DNA from: Oxalobacteraceae bacterium | GTDB taxonomy: Bacteria; Pseudomonadota; Gammaproteobacteria; Burkholderiales; Burkholderiaceae_D | DNA: 64,000 bases | NCBI GenBank assembly: GCA_025352145.1 | Contig: JANXTY010000012.1 | Span: 45,118 to 109,117, forward strand | Reading direction: 5' to 3' | In this document: piece after piece, positions 9,242 through 19,239 of the stretch | Numbering within the stretch: position 1 is the stretch's first letter | Layout: each line of letters opens with the position of its first letter | The notes under the pieces: model-generated | What the model was told of the DNA's origin: nothing | Database searches by the model: none | Seen by the model: the letters and a program-made list of their open reading frames with translations, nothing else | Position numbers and translations under genes: made by a program

Positions 9242-10294
9242 ATGAAAAAAGTTCTCATCCTCGGCGTCAACGGTTTCATCGGCCATCACTTATCCAAACG
9301 TATCCTAGAGACTACGGACTGGCACGTTTATGGCATGGATATGATGACCGACCGCATCACCGATCTGCTGGAAAATGAATCCTACAAAGCGCGTATGCAT
9401 TTTTTTGAAGGCGATATTACGATCAACAAAGAGTGGGTTGAATATCACGTCAAAAAATGTGATGTCATTCTGCCTTTGGTCGCCATCGCTACGCCTTCGA
9501 CTTACGTCAAACAACCGCTACGCGTGTTTGAGCTGGACTTCGAAGCCAATCTACCCATCGTGCGTTCTGCGGCCAAATACGGCAAACATCTGGTGTTTCC
9601 ATCCACATCCGAAGTCTATGGGATGTGCCACGACGAGGAATTCGATCCCGAACAATCGGAGCTGATCTGCGGCCCCATCAACAAGCCGCGCTGGATTTAT
9701 TCTTGCGCCAAACAATTGATGGACCGCGTCATTTGGGGCTATGGCATGGAAGGCCTCAACTTCACCTTGTTCCGTCCGTTTAACTGGATCGGCGCAGGGC
9801 TGGACTCGATTCATACGCCGAAAGAAGGTTCTTCCCGCGTGGTGACGCAATTTTTCGGTCATATCGTGCGTGGTGAAAACATTTCGCTGGTCGATGGCGG
9901 TCAGCAAAAACGCGCTTTCACCCATATCGGCGATGGCATCGATGCCCTCATGAAAATCATCGCTAATGAAAATGGCATCGCCAGCGGAAAAATCTACAAT
10001 ATCGGCAATCCTGTCAATAATTATTCCATCAGCGACCTCGCCACCATGATGCTGAAATTGGCAGCGGAATATCCTGAATATAGCGACTCCGCCAAAAACG
10101 TTAAGTTAGTCGAAACGACTTCCGGCGCGTACTATGGAACAGGTTATCAAGACGTGCAGAACCGTGTTCCGAAAATCACCAACACGTGTGAAGAATTACA
10201 TTGGATGCCCACCACCTCGATGGCTGACACGCTACGGAATATCTTCGATGCGTATCGTGGGCAAGTCGCAGAAGCAAGAGCATTAGTGGACTAA
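9242..10294 (+). CDS. arnA: ArnA UDP-glucuronate decarboxylase half, separate gene
   Basis: Translated from ATG 9242, the 350-residue protein is an extended SDR: Rossmann motif GVNGFIGHH at the N-terminus, FPSTSEVYGMC with the catalytic Ser/Glu pair, and YSCAKQLMDRVIW with the Tyr-x-x-x-Lys pair. NRVPKIT contains an arginine conserved in ArnA. It oxidatively decarboxylates UDP-glucuronic acid to UDP-4-keto-pentose. The open frame reaches back to 9101 inside the preceding gene, but similarity to the family starts at MKKVLILG. The symbol arnA is shared with the preceding gene because each covers half of the E. coli protein. Confidence 0.92.
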   Translation: MKKVLILGVNGFIGHHLSKRILETTDWHVYGMDMMTDRITDLLENESYKARMHFFEGDITINKEWVEYHVKKCDVILPLVAIATPSTYVKQPLRVFELDFEANLPIVRSAAKYGKHLVFPSTSEVYGMCHDEEFDPEQSELICGPINKPRWIYSCAKQLMDRVIWGYGMEGLNFTLFRPFNWIGAGLDSIHTPKEGSSRVVTQFFGHIVRGENISLVDGGQQKRAFTHIGDGIDALMKIIANENGIASGKIYNIGNPVNNYSISDLATMMLKLAAEYPEYSDSAKNVKLVETTSGAYYGTGYQDVQNRVPKITNTCEELHWMPTTSMADTLRNIFDAYRGQVAEARALVD

Positions 10295-10306
10295 TCAAAA
10301 ACGCTT

Positions 10307-11248
10307 GTGCCAGTCATCACCCTAAAAATCGACGTCGATACCTATCGCGGCACCCGCGAAGGCGTGCCTAACCTGGTCCGCATGCTGCAAGCGCACCAAG
10401 CCAACGCAAGCTTTCTATTTTCACTCGGGCCAGACCACACAGGCTGGGCCATGCGGCGGGTATTTAGGACGGGATTTTTCCAGAAAGTATCGCGTACTTC
10501 CGTGCTGGAACATTATGGGCTGAAGACATTGATGTACGGTACTTTGTTGCCAGCGCCGGATATTGGCAAAGACTGCGCCGCGCCCATGCGTGCAGTACAA
10601 AAAGCCGGTTTTGAATGCGGCATCCATACTTGGGACCACGTGGTTTGGCAAGATAATGTACGACAACGCAACGCTGCATGGACCCACAAGCAGTTGCAAA
10701 AATCATTTGATCGTTTTACAGATATTTTCGGACACGCTCCACAAACACATGGGGCGGCTGGCTGGCAAATGAACGAGCATGCCTTTACGCTGCTTGATAC
10801 GTTCGGGATGCAATATGCATCCGATGGCCGGGCTATGCTGACAGAAACCGGCGCATTAGCCAATCGTGCTGCCGGGCCGTATCGACTCAACACAGGGGGG
10901 GGAATATTTTCCTGTATCCAGTTGCCGACCACCTTGCCGACCCTCGACGAAATGCTGGGCCGCACAATCGAAGGCATCACCATCACCACTGCCAATATCG
11001 CACAAGCCATTCTCAAATTAACAGAAACACCACGCGATCACGTATATACCTTGCACGCAGAGCTTGAAGGCCAAAAACTCGCCCCCATCTTCGAACTTCT
11101 GCTGACCGGCTGGCAAGCGCAGGGATATGACTTGGTTTCAATGGAAGATTACCATCGACAAATTAAGCATACCCCTCTGCCCACCTTCCCTATCAGTTGG
11201 GGCGAATTACCCGGCCGATCGGGTGAATTGATTGTACAACCGGCATAA
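10307..11248 (+). CDS. arnD: 4-deoxy-4-formamidoarabinose-phosphoundecaprenol deformylase
   Basis: The 313-residue protein is a NodB-type polysaccharide deacetylase. It starts at GTG 10307 with PVITLKIDVDTYRGTREG, which holds the catalytic and metal-binding aspartates; ECGIHTWDHVVWQD supplies the histidines, and QTHGAAGWQMNE is a further ArnD-like block. It removes the formyl group from the lipid-linked sugar before flipping. It is the last gene of the arn cluster, 12 bases after arnA. Confidence 0.92.
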   Translation: MPVITLKIDVDTYRGTREGVPNLVRMLQAHQANASFLFSLGPDHTGWAMRRVFRTGFFQKVSRTSVLEHYGLKTLMYGTLLPAPDIGKDCAAPMRAVQKAGFECGIHTWDHVVWQDNVRQRNAAWTHKQLQKSFDRFTDIFGHAPQTHGAAGWQMNEHAFTLLDTFGMQYASDGRAMLTETGALANRAAGPYRLNTGGGIFSCIQLPTTLPTLDEMLGRTIEGITITTANIAQAILKLTETPRDHVYTLHAELEGQKLAPIFELLLTGWQAQGYDLVSMEDYHRQIKHTPLPTFPISWGELPGRSGELIVQPA

Positions 11249-11343
11249 TAAGTTTCGATCCTAGTATCCCTCTGGTTGTTATGACTATTGATGACTATGT
11301 CGATCTGATCGAGCAAACGTGAACAACCAACCTGGAGCCTTCG

Positions 11344-11820
11344 GTGTCTGACAGCCCCTCCGCATTGAACAAAATCGTACCCGACTTTTCCTCCCCCATG
11401 ACGGGCGATCAGACCTTTCACCTGTCAGATCACAAAGGAAAAAATATTGTTCTATTTTTTTACCCCAAGGACAATACGCCTGGCTGCACAACCGAAAGTA
11501 TCGCTTTTCGCGATTTGCAGCCGCAATTTTCCCAAGCGAATGCCTTAATTTTTGGTATCAGTCGCGACAGTATTCGCTCCCATGAAGGTTTTAAAGCAAA
11601 ACTGGGCATGCCTTTCGAACTCATTTCAGACCCTGAAGAAATCCTTTGCACGCTATTTAATGTCATGAAGATGAAAAATATGTATGGAAAACAGGTCAGA
11701 GGTATTGAACGCAGTACATTTATCATTGACGCATCGGGCGTATTGGTGAAAGAATGGCGTGGAGTAAAGGTTCCTGGACACGTTGATGAAATTCTGGAAT
11801 TTGTAAAAAAGATCGCCTAA
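11344..11820 (+). CDS. bcp: Bcp/PrxQ-type thiol peroxidase
   Basis: The 158-residue protein starts at GTG 11344 and has the thioredoxin-fold AhpC/TSA signature NIVLFFYPKDNTPGCTTES, with the peroxidatic cysteine in PGCT. The residue five positions later, cysteine in E. coli Bcp, is not cysteine here, so the enzyme resembles the one-Cys form that relies on an external reductant. It reduces hydrogen peroxide and organic peroxides in the cytoplasm. It is a single gene followed by a terminator. Confidence 0.9.
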   Translation: MSDSPSALNKIVPDFSSPMTGDQTFHLSDHKGKNIVLFFYPKDNTPGCTTESIAFRDLQPQFSQANALIFGISRDSIRSHEGFKAKLGMPFELISDPEEILCTLFNVMKMKNMYGKQVRGIERSTFIIDASGVLVKEWRGVKVPGHVDEILEFVKKIA

Positions 11821-11901
11821 GTTCACCTCGTTTCCCCCAACTATTTTTCCATTTTTTTGATTGCTCTACTCATTGAATCTTGTATCTTTATTTCTGTCCG
11901 A

Positions 11902-11948
11902 AGCCGCTAGTGGAAAAGGTATTGAGCCTTCCATCGCGGCTTTTTTTA
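11902..11948 (+). terminator. Rho-independent terminator after bcp
   Basis: AGCCGC at 11902–11907 pairs with GCGGCT at 11936–11941, with an inner GAAnnGG/CCTTC pairing, followed by a run of T. It lies 80 bases after bcp and ahead of the PhoH gene. Confidence 0.8.
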
Positions 11949-12065
11949 CTTGGTTGATCGTTTCTTCTCCTACAATGCCTTTTCATCCGTCCCTCCCCAA
12001 ACGTTTGTCCGATTCCACAACCGTGTAACTGGATAATCCCAGAATTTTTTTAAACCGAGGTTCCG

Positions 12066-13757
12066 ATGCCATTGCCCAAAATACCCACCAAGCCAGCCGC
12101 ACTCTTGTCCCCCAAAGACTATCCAAAAAAAGAGAAAGGCAACAATGTAAAGTCATTGACTGTAGCGACACAAATACCACGCTCAGAAAAAATTGCGCCG
12201 ATATTTAAAAATCAACCAACGACTAAAACGGTACCTATGGCCAAGGGAAAACCGACCGCGCCAGTAGCGCCAAAAAAACCACAACAGGCTACGCTCAAGT
12301 CTGTCGAAGCACCCTTAAAATCGAATACCAGCCGGGTCGCTGCCAAAATCGGCGTCAGTAAGCTGTTCGTACTGGATACTAATGTGCTGATGCATGATCC
12401 ATCGTCCTTATTCCGTTTCGAAGAGCACGACGTATACTTGCCGATGATGACATTGGAAGAATTAGATGATCATAAAAAAGGTATGTCCGAAGTCGCCCGC
12501 AATGCTCGTCAGGTCTCCAGATCGCTCGATGCATTGGTCGGCAGCATCGATGATCATTCCATCGAGAATGGCATTCCCTTGTCCAAGCTGGGCAATAAAG
12601 ACGCCAAAGGTCGGCTGTTTTTCCAGACTCGCCTGCAAAGCGCGGCTTTACCTGCCGGCCTGCCAGTAGGTAAAGCCGATAACCAGATTCTCAGTGTCGT
12701 TCGCGCCCTTGAAATTGAGCAACCTGGACGCCCGATCGTCCTCGTGTCCAAAGACATTAACATGCGTATCAAAGCGCGTGCACTGGGCTTGCCGGCAGAA
12801 GATTATTTTAACGATCATGTATTGGAAGATACCGACCTGCTTTACTCAGGCATCGTGCAATTGCCAGATGATTTCTGGAACAAGCACGGGAAAAATATGG
12901 AGTCATGGCAGGAAAATAAAAATGGCTCCAGCACGACTTTTTACCGGGTGACAGGTCCTGTCGTACCCTCGCTGATGGTCAATCAATTCATCTTTTTGGA
13001 ACCTAAAAATGGCGAAGCTTCCTTCTACGGCCAGGTTAAACAAATTAATGGCAAGACCGCAGTACTGCAAACATTGCGCGACTATGCGCACGCAAAAAAT
13101 AACGTCTGGGGCGTTACCGCACGCAACCGCGAACAAAATTTCGCCCTCAATCTGTTGATGGACCCTGAATGTGATTTCATTACTCTCTTGGGTCAGGCGG
13201 GCACCGGGAAAACCTTGCTCGCACTTGCCGCTGGTCTGGCGCAAGTTCTAGAGACCAAACTCTACAATGAAATCATCGTCACGCGGGTAACCGTGCCCGT
13301 AGGCGAAGATATCGGCTTCTTGCCCGGTACCGAAGAAGAAAAAATGTCACCGTGGATGGGCGCGTTCGACGACAACTTAGAAGTGCTCAACAAGTCCGAC
13401 TCCGACGGTGGAGAGTGGGGGCGTGCCGCAACACAAGACCTGATTCGCTCACGCATCAAAATCAAGTCCCTCAACTTCATGCGCGGCCGTACCTTCGTCA
13501 ACAAATTCTTGATCATTGACGAAGCACAAAATTTGACACCGAAACAGGTCAAAACCCTAGTCACGCGCGCAGGTCCTGGAACCAAAATTCTTTGCCTCGG
13601 CAACATCGCGCAAATCGATACTCCCTATCTGACAGAAGGCTCCAGTGGGCTAACCTATGTAGTGGATCGATTCAAGGGTTGGACCCACAGCGGACACATC
13701 ACCTTGGCTCGCGGAGAACGTTCACGTCTTGCGGATCATGCTAGCGAGGTGTTATAA
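12066..13757 (+). CDS. PIN domain–PhoH family ATPase
   Basis: The 563-residue protein joins a disordered Lys/Pro/Ala-rich N-terminus (about 95 residues), a PIN nuclease domain starting near residue 99 (FVLDTNVLMHDPSSLF, with acidic metal ligands), and a PhoH ATPase domain with Walker A GQAGTGKT near residues 374–381 and Walker B LIIDEAQN. PIN–PhoH proteins are RNA helicase/ribonuclease candidates (PhoH2-like). The ATG at 12066 is preceded by GAGG at a suitable distance. It is monocistronic between two terminators. Confidence 0.9.
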   Translation: MPLPKIPTKPAALLSPKDYPKKEKGNNVKSLTVATQIPRSEKIAPIFKNQPTTKTVPMAKGKPTAPVAPKKPQQATLKSVEAPLKSNTSRVAAKIGVSKLFVLDTNVLMHDPSSLFRFEEHDVYLPMMTLEELDDHKKGMSEVARNARQVSRSLDALVGSIDDHSIENGIPLSKLGNKDAKGRLFFQTRLQSAALPAGLPVGKADNQILSVVRALEIEQPGRPIVLVSKDINMRIKARALGLPAEDYFNDHVLEDTDLLYSGIVQLPDDFWNKHGKNMESWQENKNGSSTTFYRVTGPVVPSLMVNQFIFLEPKNGEASFYGQVKQINGKTAVLQTLRDYAHAKNNVWGVTARNREQNFALNLLMDPECDFITLLGQAGTGKTLLALAAGLAQVLETKLYNEIIVTRVTVPVGEDIGFLPGTEEEKMSPWMGAFDDNLEVLNKSDSDGGEWGRAATQDLIRSRIKIKSLNFMRGRTFVNKFLIIDEAQNLTPKQVKTLVTRAGPGTKILCLGNIAQIDTPYLTEGSSGLTYVVDRFKGWTHSGHITLARGERSRLADHASEVL

Positions 13758-13807
13758 CCAGTAAATGAGGCAAAATTCCTTCCCTGCCTACGTCGTAAAA
13801 AGTAGAG

Positions 13808-13840
13808 AATATCCCTCGATTAATCTGAGGGATATTTATT
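13808..13840 (+). terminator. Terminator hairpin between phoH and the DUF2007 gene
   Basis: AATATCCCTC at 13808–13817 pairs perfectly with GAGGGATATT at 13827–13836 across a nine-base loop, followed by TATT. It sits between two convergent genes and could serve both. Confidence 0.75.
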
Positions 13841-13845
13841 GATGC

Positions 13846-14301
13846 CTACACAGCACCTCCATCATCAAAGTCATCGCCAAGCGCAAAATCTCCACGTTTG
13901 AACGCAGCAATTACGTCCAATGCTTCCGTGAGGAATGCGTTGGGAACCCGAACCCGGGCACCGCCCAACGCCACGGAGAGTAAGGAATGGGCTTGCACCA
14001 AATTTGTATCGCTAGCCTCGGCGGGAACGCCTGCAGCATGCAGGCACGAACAAAGAAGATGGGCCTCAGTCGGGGTTAAATCGCGTGCCACAATGACCAT
14101 GTCACTGCAGCACTCAGAAATATCCCCTCCCTGATTATTTTCCAAATCAGCCTCTGGTAACGATAACCCCCGCGCGTGGATTTCTGCTCTGGTCACTGAT
14201 TGCGCCAGTGCTGTCAGCGCATAAGCGGTATAGCGTTCCAGCAATTCTTGGTCGGACATCAATTTAGCCTGTCGTGCCAGATATTCATGGTCCTCGGTCA
14301 T
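13846..14301 (-). CDS. DUF2007 domain protein
   Basis: The 151-residue protein has an N-terminal helical part (EYLARQAKLMSDQELLERY) and a C-terminal DUF2007-like region with MVIVARDLTPTEAHLLCSCLHAAGVPAE and GGARVRVPNAFLTEALDVI, the putative signal-transducing PII-like fold. Function unknown. The frame opens at TTG 14316, but ATG 14301 (MTEDHEY) is the more natural start. It is convergent with the PhoH gene. Confidence 0.75.
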   Translation of the reverse strand: MTEDHEYLARQAKLMSDQELLERYTAYALTALAQSVTRAEIHARGLSLPEADLENNQGGDISECCSDMVIVARDLTPTEAHLLCSCLHAAGVPAEASDTNLVQAHSLLSVALGGARVRVPNAFLTEALDVIAAFKRGDFALGDDFDDGGAV

Positions 14302-14432
14302 CGGAGTCTCTTTCAAGAGAGGATTATGGGCTTTGCATACCTTCGGGAAGGGATAAGAAAAATTAAATCTTCATCCTATCTCACGCGCCAAATAGCGACA
14401 AAAGATCATTCGCAATTTCATACATAAAAAAA

Positions 14433-15401
14433 TCATTTCAGCTCTACGACCAAATTTTTCGGTATTTCCCCCTTCAACGCACATACCATGTTTTGTGCGG
14501 CTAACATCGCCATATCAAATCGCGTTTTGGTGGTTGCCGATCCGATATGGGGCAAAGTTAGAACATTGGGCATTTTCAATAAAGGATGCTCGGCATTTAT
14601 AGGCTCCCGATCAAAAACATCGAGGCCGGCGGCACGAATTTTTCTGTTTTGCAGGGCATCAACCAAGGCATTTTCATCCACTGTTTCGCCGCGTGATGCG
14701 TTGATAAAAATAGCGGATGGCCGCATGAGCGAAAACTGTACGGGGCCGATCAAATGCCTTGTTTCGGTAGTCAGAGGGGTCATCAAGACAATAAAATCAG
14801 CTGTTTTCAGTAAATCGTCCAAGGGAGAAAATCGTACTCCCAGTGCATTTTCCACATCCAATTTTCGGTTACGGTTGGAGTACATCACCTCCATTTGAAA
14901 CCCCAATTTTGCCCGACGTGCAATCGCTTCACCGATTCTACCCATGCCGATAATACCCAGCGTTGCGTGATGCACATCGATGCCGAACAATTTTTCAGCG
15001 TCGGATTTCTGCCAGCTTCCTTGCTTGACGTAGTAATCAAGCTCAGCGATTCTACGTGCGCTACTGAGGATCAAACCAAAAACAAGATCAGCGACAGTTT
15101 CATCTAATACTTCGGGCGTATTCGTTCCCATAATGCCATGAACTTTCATGGCAACAAGATCAAAATTGTTGTAACCAACGGTGATATTGCTGGCCACTTT
15201 CAAAACAGGCGCATGCCGGATTAATTCTTCGTTGATCTGTATCCCGACACCTAATAATCCCTGCACGTCGGCCATTTGTTCAAGCAAAAATTGTCGTGGA
15301 ATAGGTGTGGCCTCGCACCATTTTTTAATCTGGCAATGCAGGCCAATAAAAGCTTCAACCTCCGATGGAATGGGCTTCGAAATAAATACAACAGGTTTCA
15401 T
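14433..15401 (-). CDS. D-2-hydroxyacid dehydrogenase, glyoxylate/hydroxypyruvate reductase type
   Basis: The 322-residue protein from ATG 15401 (MKPVVFISKP) has the NAD-binding motif LGIIGMGRIGEAIARRA, the catalytic arginine in NASRGETVDENAL, the glutamate in DVFDREPINAEHPLL and the catalytic histidine in LTLPHIGSAT. The length and sequence suit the GhrB/GyaR group, which reduces glyoxylate and hydroxypyruvate. The frame extends 18 codons upstream without similarity. It is a lone gene divergent from fumC. Exact substrate is not decidable from sequence. Confidence 0.88.
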   Translation of the reverse strand: MKPVVFISKPIPSEVEAFIGLHCQIKKWCEATPIPRQFLLEQMADVQGLLGVGIQINEELIRHAPVLKVASNITVGYNNFDLVAMKVHGIMGTNTPEVLDETVADLVFGLILSSARRIAELDYYVKQGSWQKSDAEKLFGIDVHHATLGIIGMGRIGEAIARRAKLGFQMEVMYSNRNRKLDVENALGVRFSPLDDLLKTADFIVLMTPLTTETRHLIGPVQFSLMRPSAIFINASRGETVDENALVDALQNRKIRAAGLDVFDREPINAEHPLLKMPNVLTLPHIGSATTKTRFDMAMLAAQNMVCALKGEIPKNLVVELK

Positions 15402-15707
15402 GGTATGCGCTGAAATAAAGAAGTATGTCGGAATAGAATGTATTTTACGCTGCACTCATTGTTAACCCTCTTTTTTTACGCGACTCATAGACACACCATA
15501 ATCTACATGGCGAGCTACAATGTCCTGGGCGAATCACAGCTGCTGCAACCCGAATTTATGCAAAAATAGAGCCGATCCATGTAATGCGCTATGGCCTTGT
15601 TCGACACCGCCATAGCTCGCTTTTACTCCTCCTCTTACCTTGCATCCCGCCAGACATGCCCAATGCCCCATTTATTTTTTGAACCTTCCTTAGTGAAAGT
15701 CACCATC

Positions 15708-17093
15708 ATGCTCACCAGAACGGAACGAGATAGCTTCGGTACTATAGAGGTTTCCGACGAATGGCTGTGGGGAGCGCAAACACAGAGATCATTGGAACAC
15801 TTTCGTATTTCTTCCGAGCGCATGCCGCCAGAATTAATTCATGCACTTGCCCTTGTCAAACGCGCATGCGCGCGCGTAAATCTGGAATTATCCTTGCTCA
15901 ACAAGGACAAGGCTGAAGCCATCATCGCGGCAGCCGATGAAGTTTTGATGCAGGCACATGAGACGGAATTTCCCCTGTCGATCTGGCAAACCGGTTCCGG
16001 TACCCAAACCAATATGAACATGAATGAGGTATTAGCCAATCGCGCATCGGAATTGCTGGGCGGAGAACGTGGCACAAGCCGCCTGATTCATCCAAACGAT
16101 GATGTCAATCTCGGTCAATCGTCGAATGATATTTTTCCCAGCGCGATGCATGTGGCCGCCTGCATCGCAATTCAGGAGGTATTGCTCCCATCGATGAGAA
16201 TACTCCGTGCAACATTGCACGAAAAATCAATCGCCTTCGCCGACATCATCAAAATCGGACGTACACATCTACAGGATGCGACGCCCATCACGCTGGGACA
16301 AGAATTATCCGGTTACGTAGCCCAACTCGATTATGCGCAATCGATTGTCGAAGCGGCTCTGCCCCCACTCTACGCATTGGCGGTGGGCGGTACTGCAGTG
16401 GGCACGGGATTAAACACACATTGCGAATTTGGCGACAAAGTAGCACTGGAACTGGCTAAACAGAGCGGCCTTCCCTTCAATAGTGCGGCCAACAAATTTT
16501 CTGCTTTGGCAGCGCACGATGCCTTGGTGGGCGCACACGGCGCATTGAAAACGCTGGCTGCAGCAATGATGAAAATTGCGAATGACCTGCGCTGGCTTTC
16601 CTCTGGCCCCCGTTCCGGTTTGGGCGAAATCTGCCTCCCAGAAAATGAGCCCGGCAGTTCTATCATGCCAGGCAAGGTCAACCCAACCCAGTGCGAGGCA
16701 ATGACGATGTTATGTTGCCAGGTATTTGGCAATGATGTTGCGATTAACTTCGGCGGCGCATCGGGTAATTTTGAGTTGAATGTATTTAAACCGCTGATCG
16801 CGCATAATTTTTTACAAAGTGTGCGTCTATTGGGAAATGGCATCGCCAGCTTCGATACCTATTGTGCCCGTGGCATAGAACCGCAGCGCGAACGCATTCG
16901 CGATCTGTTGACGCGCTCACTCATGTTAGTCACCGCGCTCACTCCACATATTGGCTATGACCGCGCTGCTGAAATTGCAAAGTATGCACATCGCGATGGC
17001 AGTACATTAAGACAAGCAGCTATCGCGCTCGGTTATGTTACAGAAGAAGATTTTGACCACTGGGTACAACCAAGCCAAATGACGCACTGCTGA
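15708..17093 (+). CDS. fumC: Class II fumarate hydratase
   Basis: From ATG 15708 the protein has 461 residues, near the 467 of E. coli FumC. It starts [25 protein letters not shown] and contains [45 protein letters not shown] and the superfamily signature [16 protein letters not shown] with the catalytic serine loop. It interconverts fumarate and malate in the TCA cycle without an iron–sulfur cluster. The open frame reaches upstream to 15591, but the family N-terminus begins at MLTRTER. Confidence 0.95.
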   Translation: MLTRTERDSFGTIEVSDEWLWGAQTQRSLEHFRISSERMPPELIHALALVKRACARVNLELSLLNKDKAEAIIAAADEVLMQAHETEFPLSIWQTGSGTQTNMNMNEVLANRASELLGGERGTSRLIHPNDDVNLGQSSNDIFPSAMHVAACIAIQEVLLPSMRILRATLHEKSIAFADIIKIGRTHLQDATPITLGQELSGYVAQLDYAQSIVEAALPPLYALAVGGTAVGTGLNTHCEFGDKVALELAKQSGLPFNSAANKFSALAAHDALVGAHGALKTLAAAMMKIANDLRWLSSGPRSGLGEICLPENEPGSSIMPGKVNPTQCEAMTMLCCQVFGNDVAINFGGASGNFELNVFKPLIAHNFLQSVRLLGNGIASFDTYCARGIEPQRERIRDLLTRSLMLVTALTPHIGYDRAAEIAKYAHRDGSTLRQAAIALGYVTEEDFDHWVQPSQMTHC

Positions 17094-17519
17094 TATTTTC
17101 ATACGCCATGCTCGATGCAACCACCATAAAGGTGCAAATTTAGCCACCCTAAAATATGTCGATTCCAAGCAGCCTTAAATAGCCATTACATAAAATAAAC
17201 AGATCAAGGACACGCTAAAAAACTGGCGGGAAAGAAAATGGCCGTCTATTCCTCCATTTTTTATCCCTCACAAATGTATTTTGCAAAAAAAATTATTATG
17301 CGGGTATTATCTATTTTGAAAATTTAGATTATGATTTTATGAAAAACACGCTGCACTTCGCAAACGTTGCGCCCCATCTAAAAATGGCATTATCCAGAGC
17401 GATCACCTTATATTTGCGGAAAGTTACTCAGAAAATATCCTGCCCATAGCGTCGAAGTATTCATGGGAGGCAGGCAAGAACAACCACTTTCTTCCGTTTC
17501 ACTCAAACCCAAATAAAAA
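17094..17519. other. Intergenic gap without recognised gene
   Basis: These 426 bases after fumC are A+T-rich in the middle (17260–17340). I see no convincing reading frame, RNA gene or terminator. The promoter for the downstream binding protein presumably lies here. Confidence 0.5.
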
Positions 17520-18632
17520 ATGATGAATTCCAACATTCTTAGTTTGATCACTTTAGCCTTTTTTATCTGCCTGGCGAATTTCGCATTCGCCCAACAGGAG
17601 GACCCTACTTTATTTCTGAGCAGGGCGAATGCAAGAATTGCTAAAGTAGCGGCATTTCCTAGTGCGTGGGAGGGACCAAAAACTGGACCCGCTATTTCTG
17701 CCACAAAGAAACTCATCGTACTCATTGGATCAGATCAAAAAAATGGCACGCTTTCAACCCTCTCAAATGGCATAAAAGAAGCCGCAGATGTGGCTGGATG
17801 GGATTTTTACCCTATTGACTGCTACGGGATAAAAAAACAACGCGTTGAGGCTTTTAGCCGTGCGATGGCACTAAAGCCGATCGCGATCATCCTGGCGGGA
17901 ATCGATGCCAGTGATCAGCAAAAAGAAATTCAAACCGCAGCAGCGAAAAAAATTCCAGTCATCGGCTGGCATGCCTCTGCTACGGCAGGTCCCACCGACG
18001 GATTATTTACGAATATCACCTCCGATCCAAAAGAAGCCGCCCAAATTGCCGCGTTATTTAGCATTATTGACGCTAATGGTAAGTTGGGCGTCGTCATTAT
18101 GGGCGATCCTGCTAATCAGTATTCAATGGTCAAAACAAATGAAGTGGCAAATCTCATCAAGCAGTGCGCGGCATGTAACTTACTCGGAATTGAAGAAGTC
18201 CCACTCAGTGTCACCCCCGAAAAAATGAAAGGGGTTTTAGAATCCCTGGTCAAACGACACGGCAAGAAATGGACACATGTCATTGCTATCAACGATGCCT
18301 ACCTCGATGTGATAGCAACCCCCAGTGTCGCTGTCGCTATCGTCGACCAAAAATTACACTTTGTTTCTGCGGGAGACGGCACTGCGGCTGCGTATCAACG
18401 CATCAAAAAATCAATGCAAATTGGGACGGTACCCGAACCTGTTGGATTGCAGGGATGGCAGTTGGTCGATGAAATTAATCGTGCCATAGCTGGGCAAAAG
18501 CCAAGCGGATATACGACGCCGGTCTATTTAGTGACCAAGCAAAATTTGTCATTTCACGGTGGTCAGGGCAACGCCTTTGAACCCAATAACGGCTACCGAG
18601 CGATGTATAAAAGAATCTGGCAAAAAAATTAG
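17520..18632 (+). CDS. Periplasmic sugar-type substrate-binding protein
   Basis: The 370-residue protein has a signal peptide with a likely cut after AFA (about residue 24) and a type I periplasmic binding-protein body: KLIVLIGSDQKNGTLSTLSNGIKEAADVAGW, PIAIILAGIDASDQQKEIQTA, IPVIGWHASA and AIVDQKLHFVSAGDGTAA. This is the ribose/LacI-type fold. No ABC permease or ATPase is nearby, so it is an orphan receptor that may serve a distant transporter or a chemoreceptor. Ligand unknown. A second ATG at 17523 is equally possible. Confidence 0.8.
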   Translation: MMNSNILSLITLAFFICLANFAFAQQEDPTLFLSRANARIAKVAAFPSAWEGPKTGPAISATKKLIVLIGSDQKNGTLSTLSNGIKEAADVAGWDFYPIDCYGIKKQRVEAFSRAMALKPIAIILAGIDASDQQKEIQTAAAKKIPVIGWHASATAGPTDGLFTNITSDPKEAAQIAALFSIIDANGKLGVVIMGDPANQYSMVKTNEVANLIKQCAACNLLGIEEVPLSVTPEKMKGVLESLVKRHGKKWTHVIAINDAYLDVIATPSVAVAIVDQKLHFVSAGDGTAAAYQRIKKSMQIGTVPEPVGLQGWQLVDEINRAIAGQKPSGYTTPVYLVTKQNLSFHGGQGNAFEPNNGYRAMYKRIWQKN

Positions 18633-18646
18633 TCGACGGTAGTAAA

Positions 18647-18673
18647 AATTAATGGGGCACTCTCCCATTAATT
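18647..18673 (+). terminator. Hairpin after the binding-protein gene
   Basis: AATTAATGGG (18647–18656) pairs perfectly with CCCATTAATT (18664–18673). No T-run follows, so it may be a weak terminator or an mRNA-protecting hairpin rather than a classical intrinsic terminator. Confidence 0.5.
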
Positions 18674-18693
18674 CGCTGTGCTAAACTCCTTTT

Positions 18694-19119
18694 ATGAATC
18701 GCGTCCTCAAGACTTTCCTGCTCTGGTTTCTAGTATTCGCGCTACCTGTGCAAGGGTGTGTTGCTGCTACGATGAGTTTGTGCGGCTCGACTCATCGGCA
18801 TGCTCTTATCGGTACTGCAGTTTCACACTCCCACAGCACTATGCGCTCTTCCTATCCAGCGCATCATCACGATTCTGGCGAGCAAGTGGTGAGCAGCCAG
18901 CACGTAGACGCCACATCGCACCCATCAACTACCCCGTCACATGACCATGCAGGTGCGAAGTGCAGCACCTGCTGCGTTGGGCTTGGCATAATCGCACACG
19001 ATCTTGTATGGTATCCCCCGTTGGACAATGCAGAAATTCCTATCGTTTTCCCTCCCGCCTCCTTCACCGGTTTTATCCCTCCGGGACTGGAACGTCCTCC
19101 GCGTACGCTCCTCCTTTAA
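18694..19119 (+). CDS. His/Cys-rich exported protein, start of copper cluster
   Basis: The 141-residue protein has an N-terminal export signal (FLLWFLVFALPVQGC; the VQGC could also be a lipobox). The mature part is rich in histidine (STHRHALIG, AVSHSHS, AHHHDSG, SHDHAG) and has KCSTCC. It resembles DUF2946/CopL-like proteins often seen in copper-resistance loci, and the genes that follow are copper related. Metal binding is inferred from composition. Its TAA stop at 19117–19119 lies inside the target duplication of the MITE that follows. Confidence 0.65.
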   Translation: MNRVLKTFLLWFLVFALPVQGCVAATMSLCGSTHRHALIGTAVSHSHSTMRSSYPAHHHDSGEQVVSSQHVDATSHPSTTPSHDHAGAKCSTCCVGLGIIAHDLVWYPPLDNAEIPIVFPPASFTGFIPPGLERPPRTLLL

Positions 19120-19239
19120 GAGACCTCCGCACAACCTGCTGCGCGACGTAATATTGAACCTGCGATGCTCACTGTCCCACCGTACGGTTGCGCTTCTCGA
19201 TCCACTATTCACCACTCGCTAGGGTTGTGCAGAGGTCTC
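19120..19239 (-). mobile_element. 120-bp MITE, copy 1
   Basis: The unit is bounded by GAGACCTCCGCACAACC and GGTTGTGCAGAGGTCTC-type inverted ends and flanked by the 5-bp direct repeats TTTAA at 19115–19119 and 19240–19244. Its reverse complement matches the copy at 31837–31957 over nearly the whole length. It has no coding capacity, so it is a non-autonomous element that needs a transposase from elsewhere. Confidence 0.85.
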
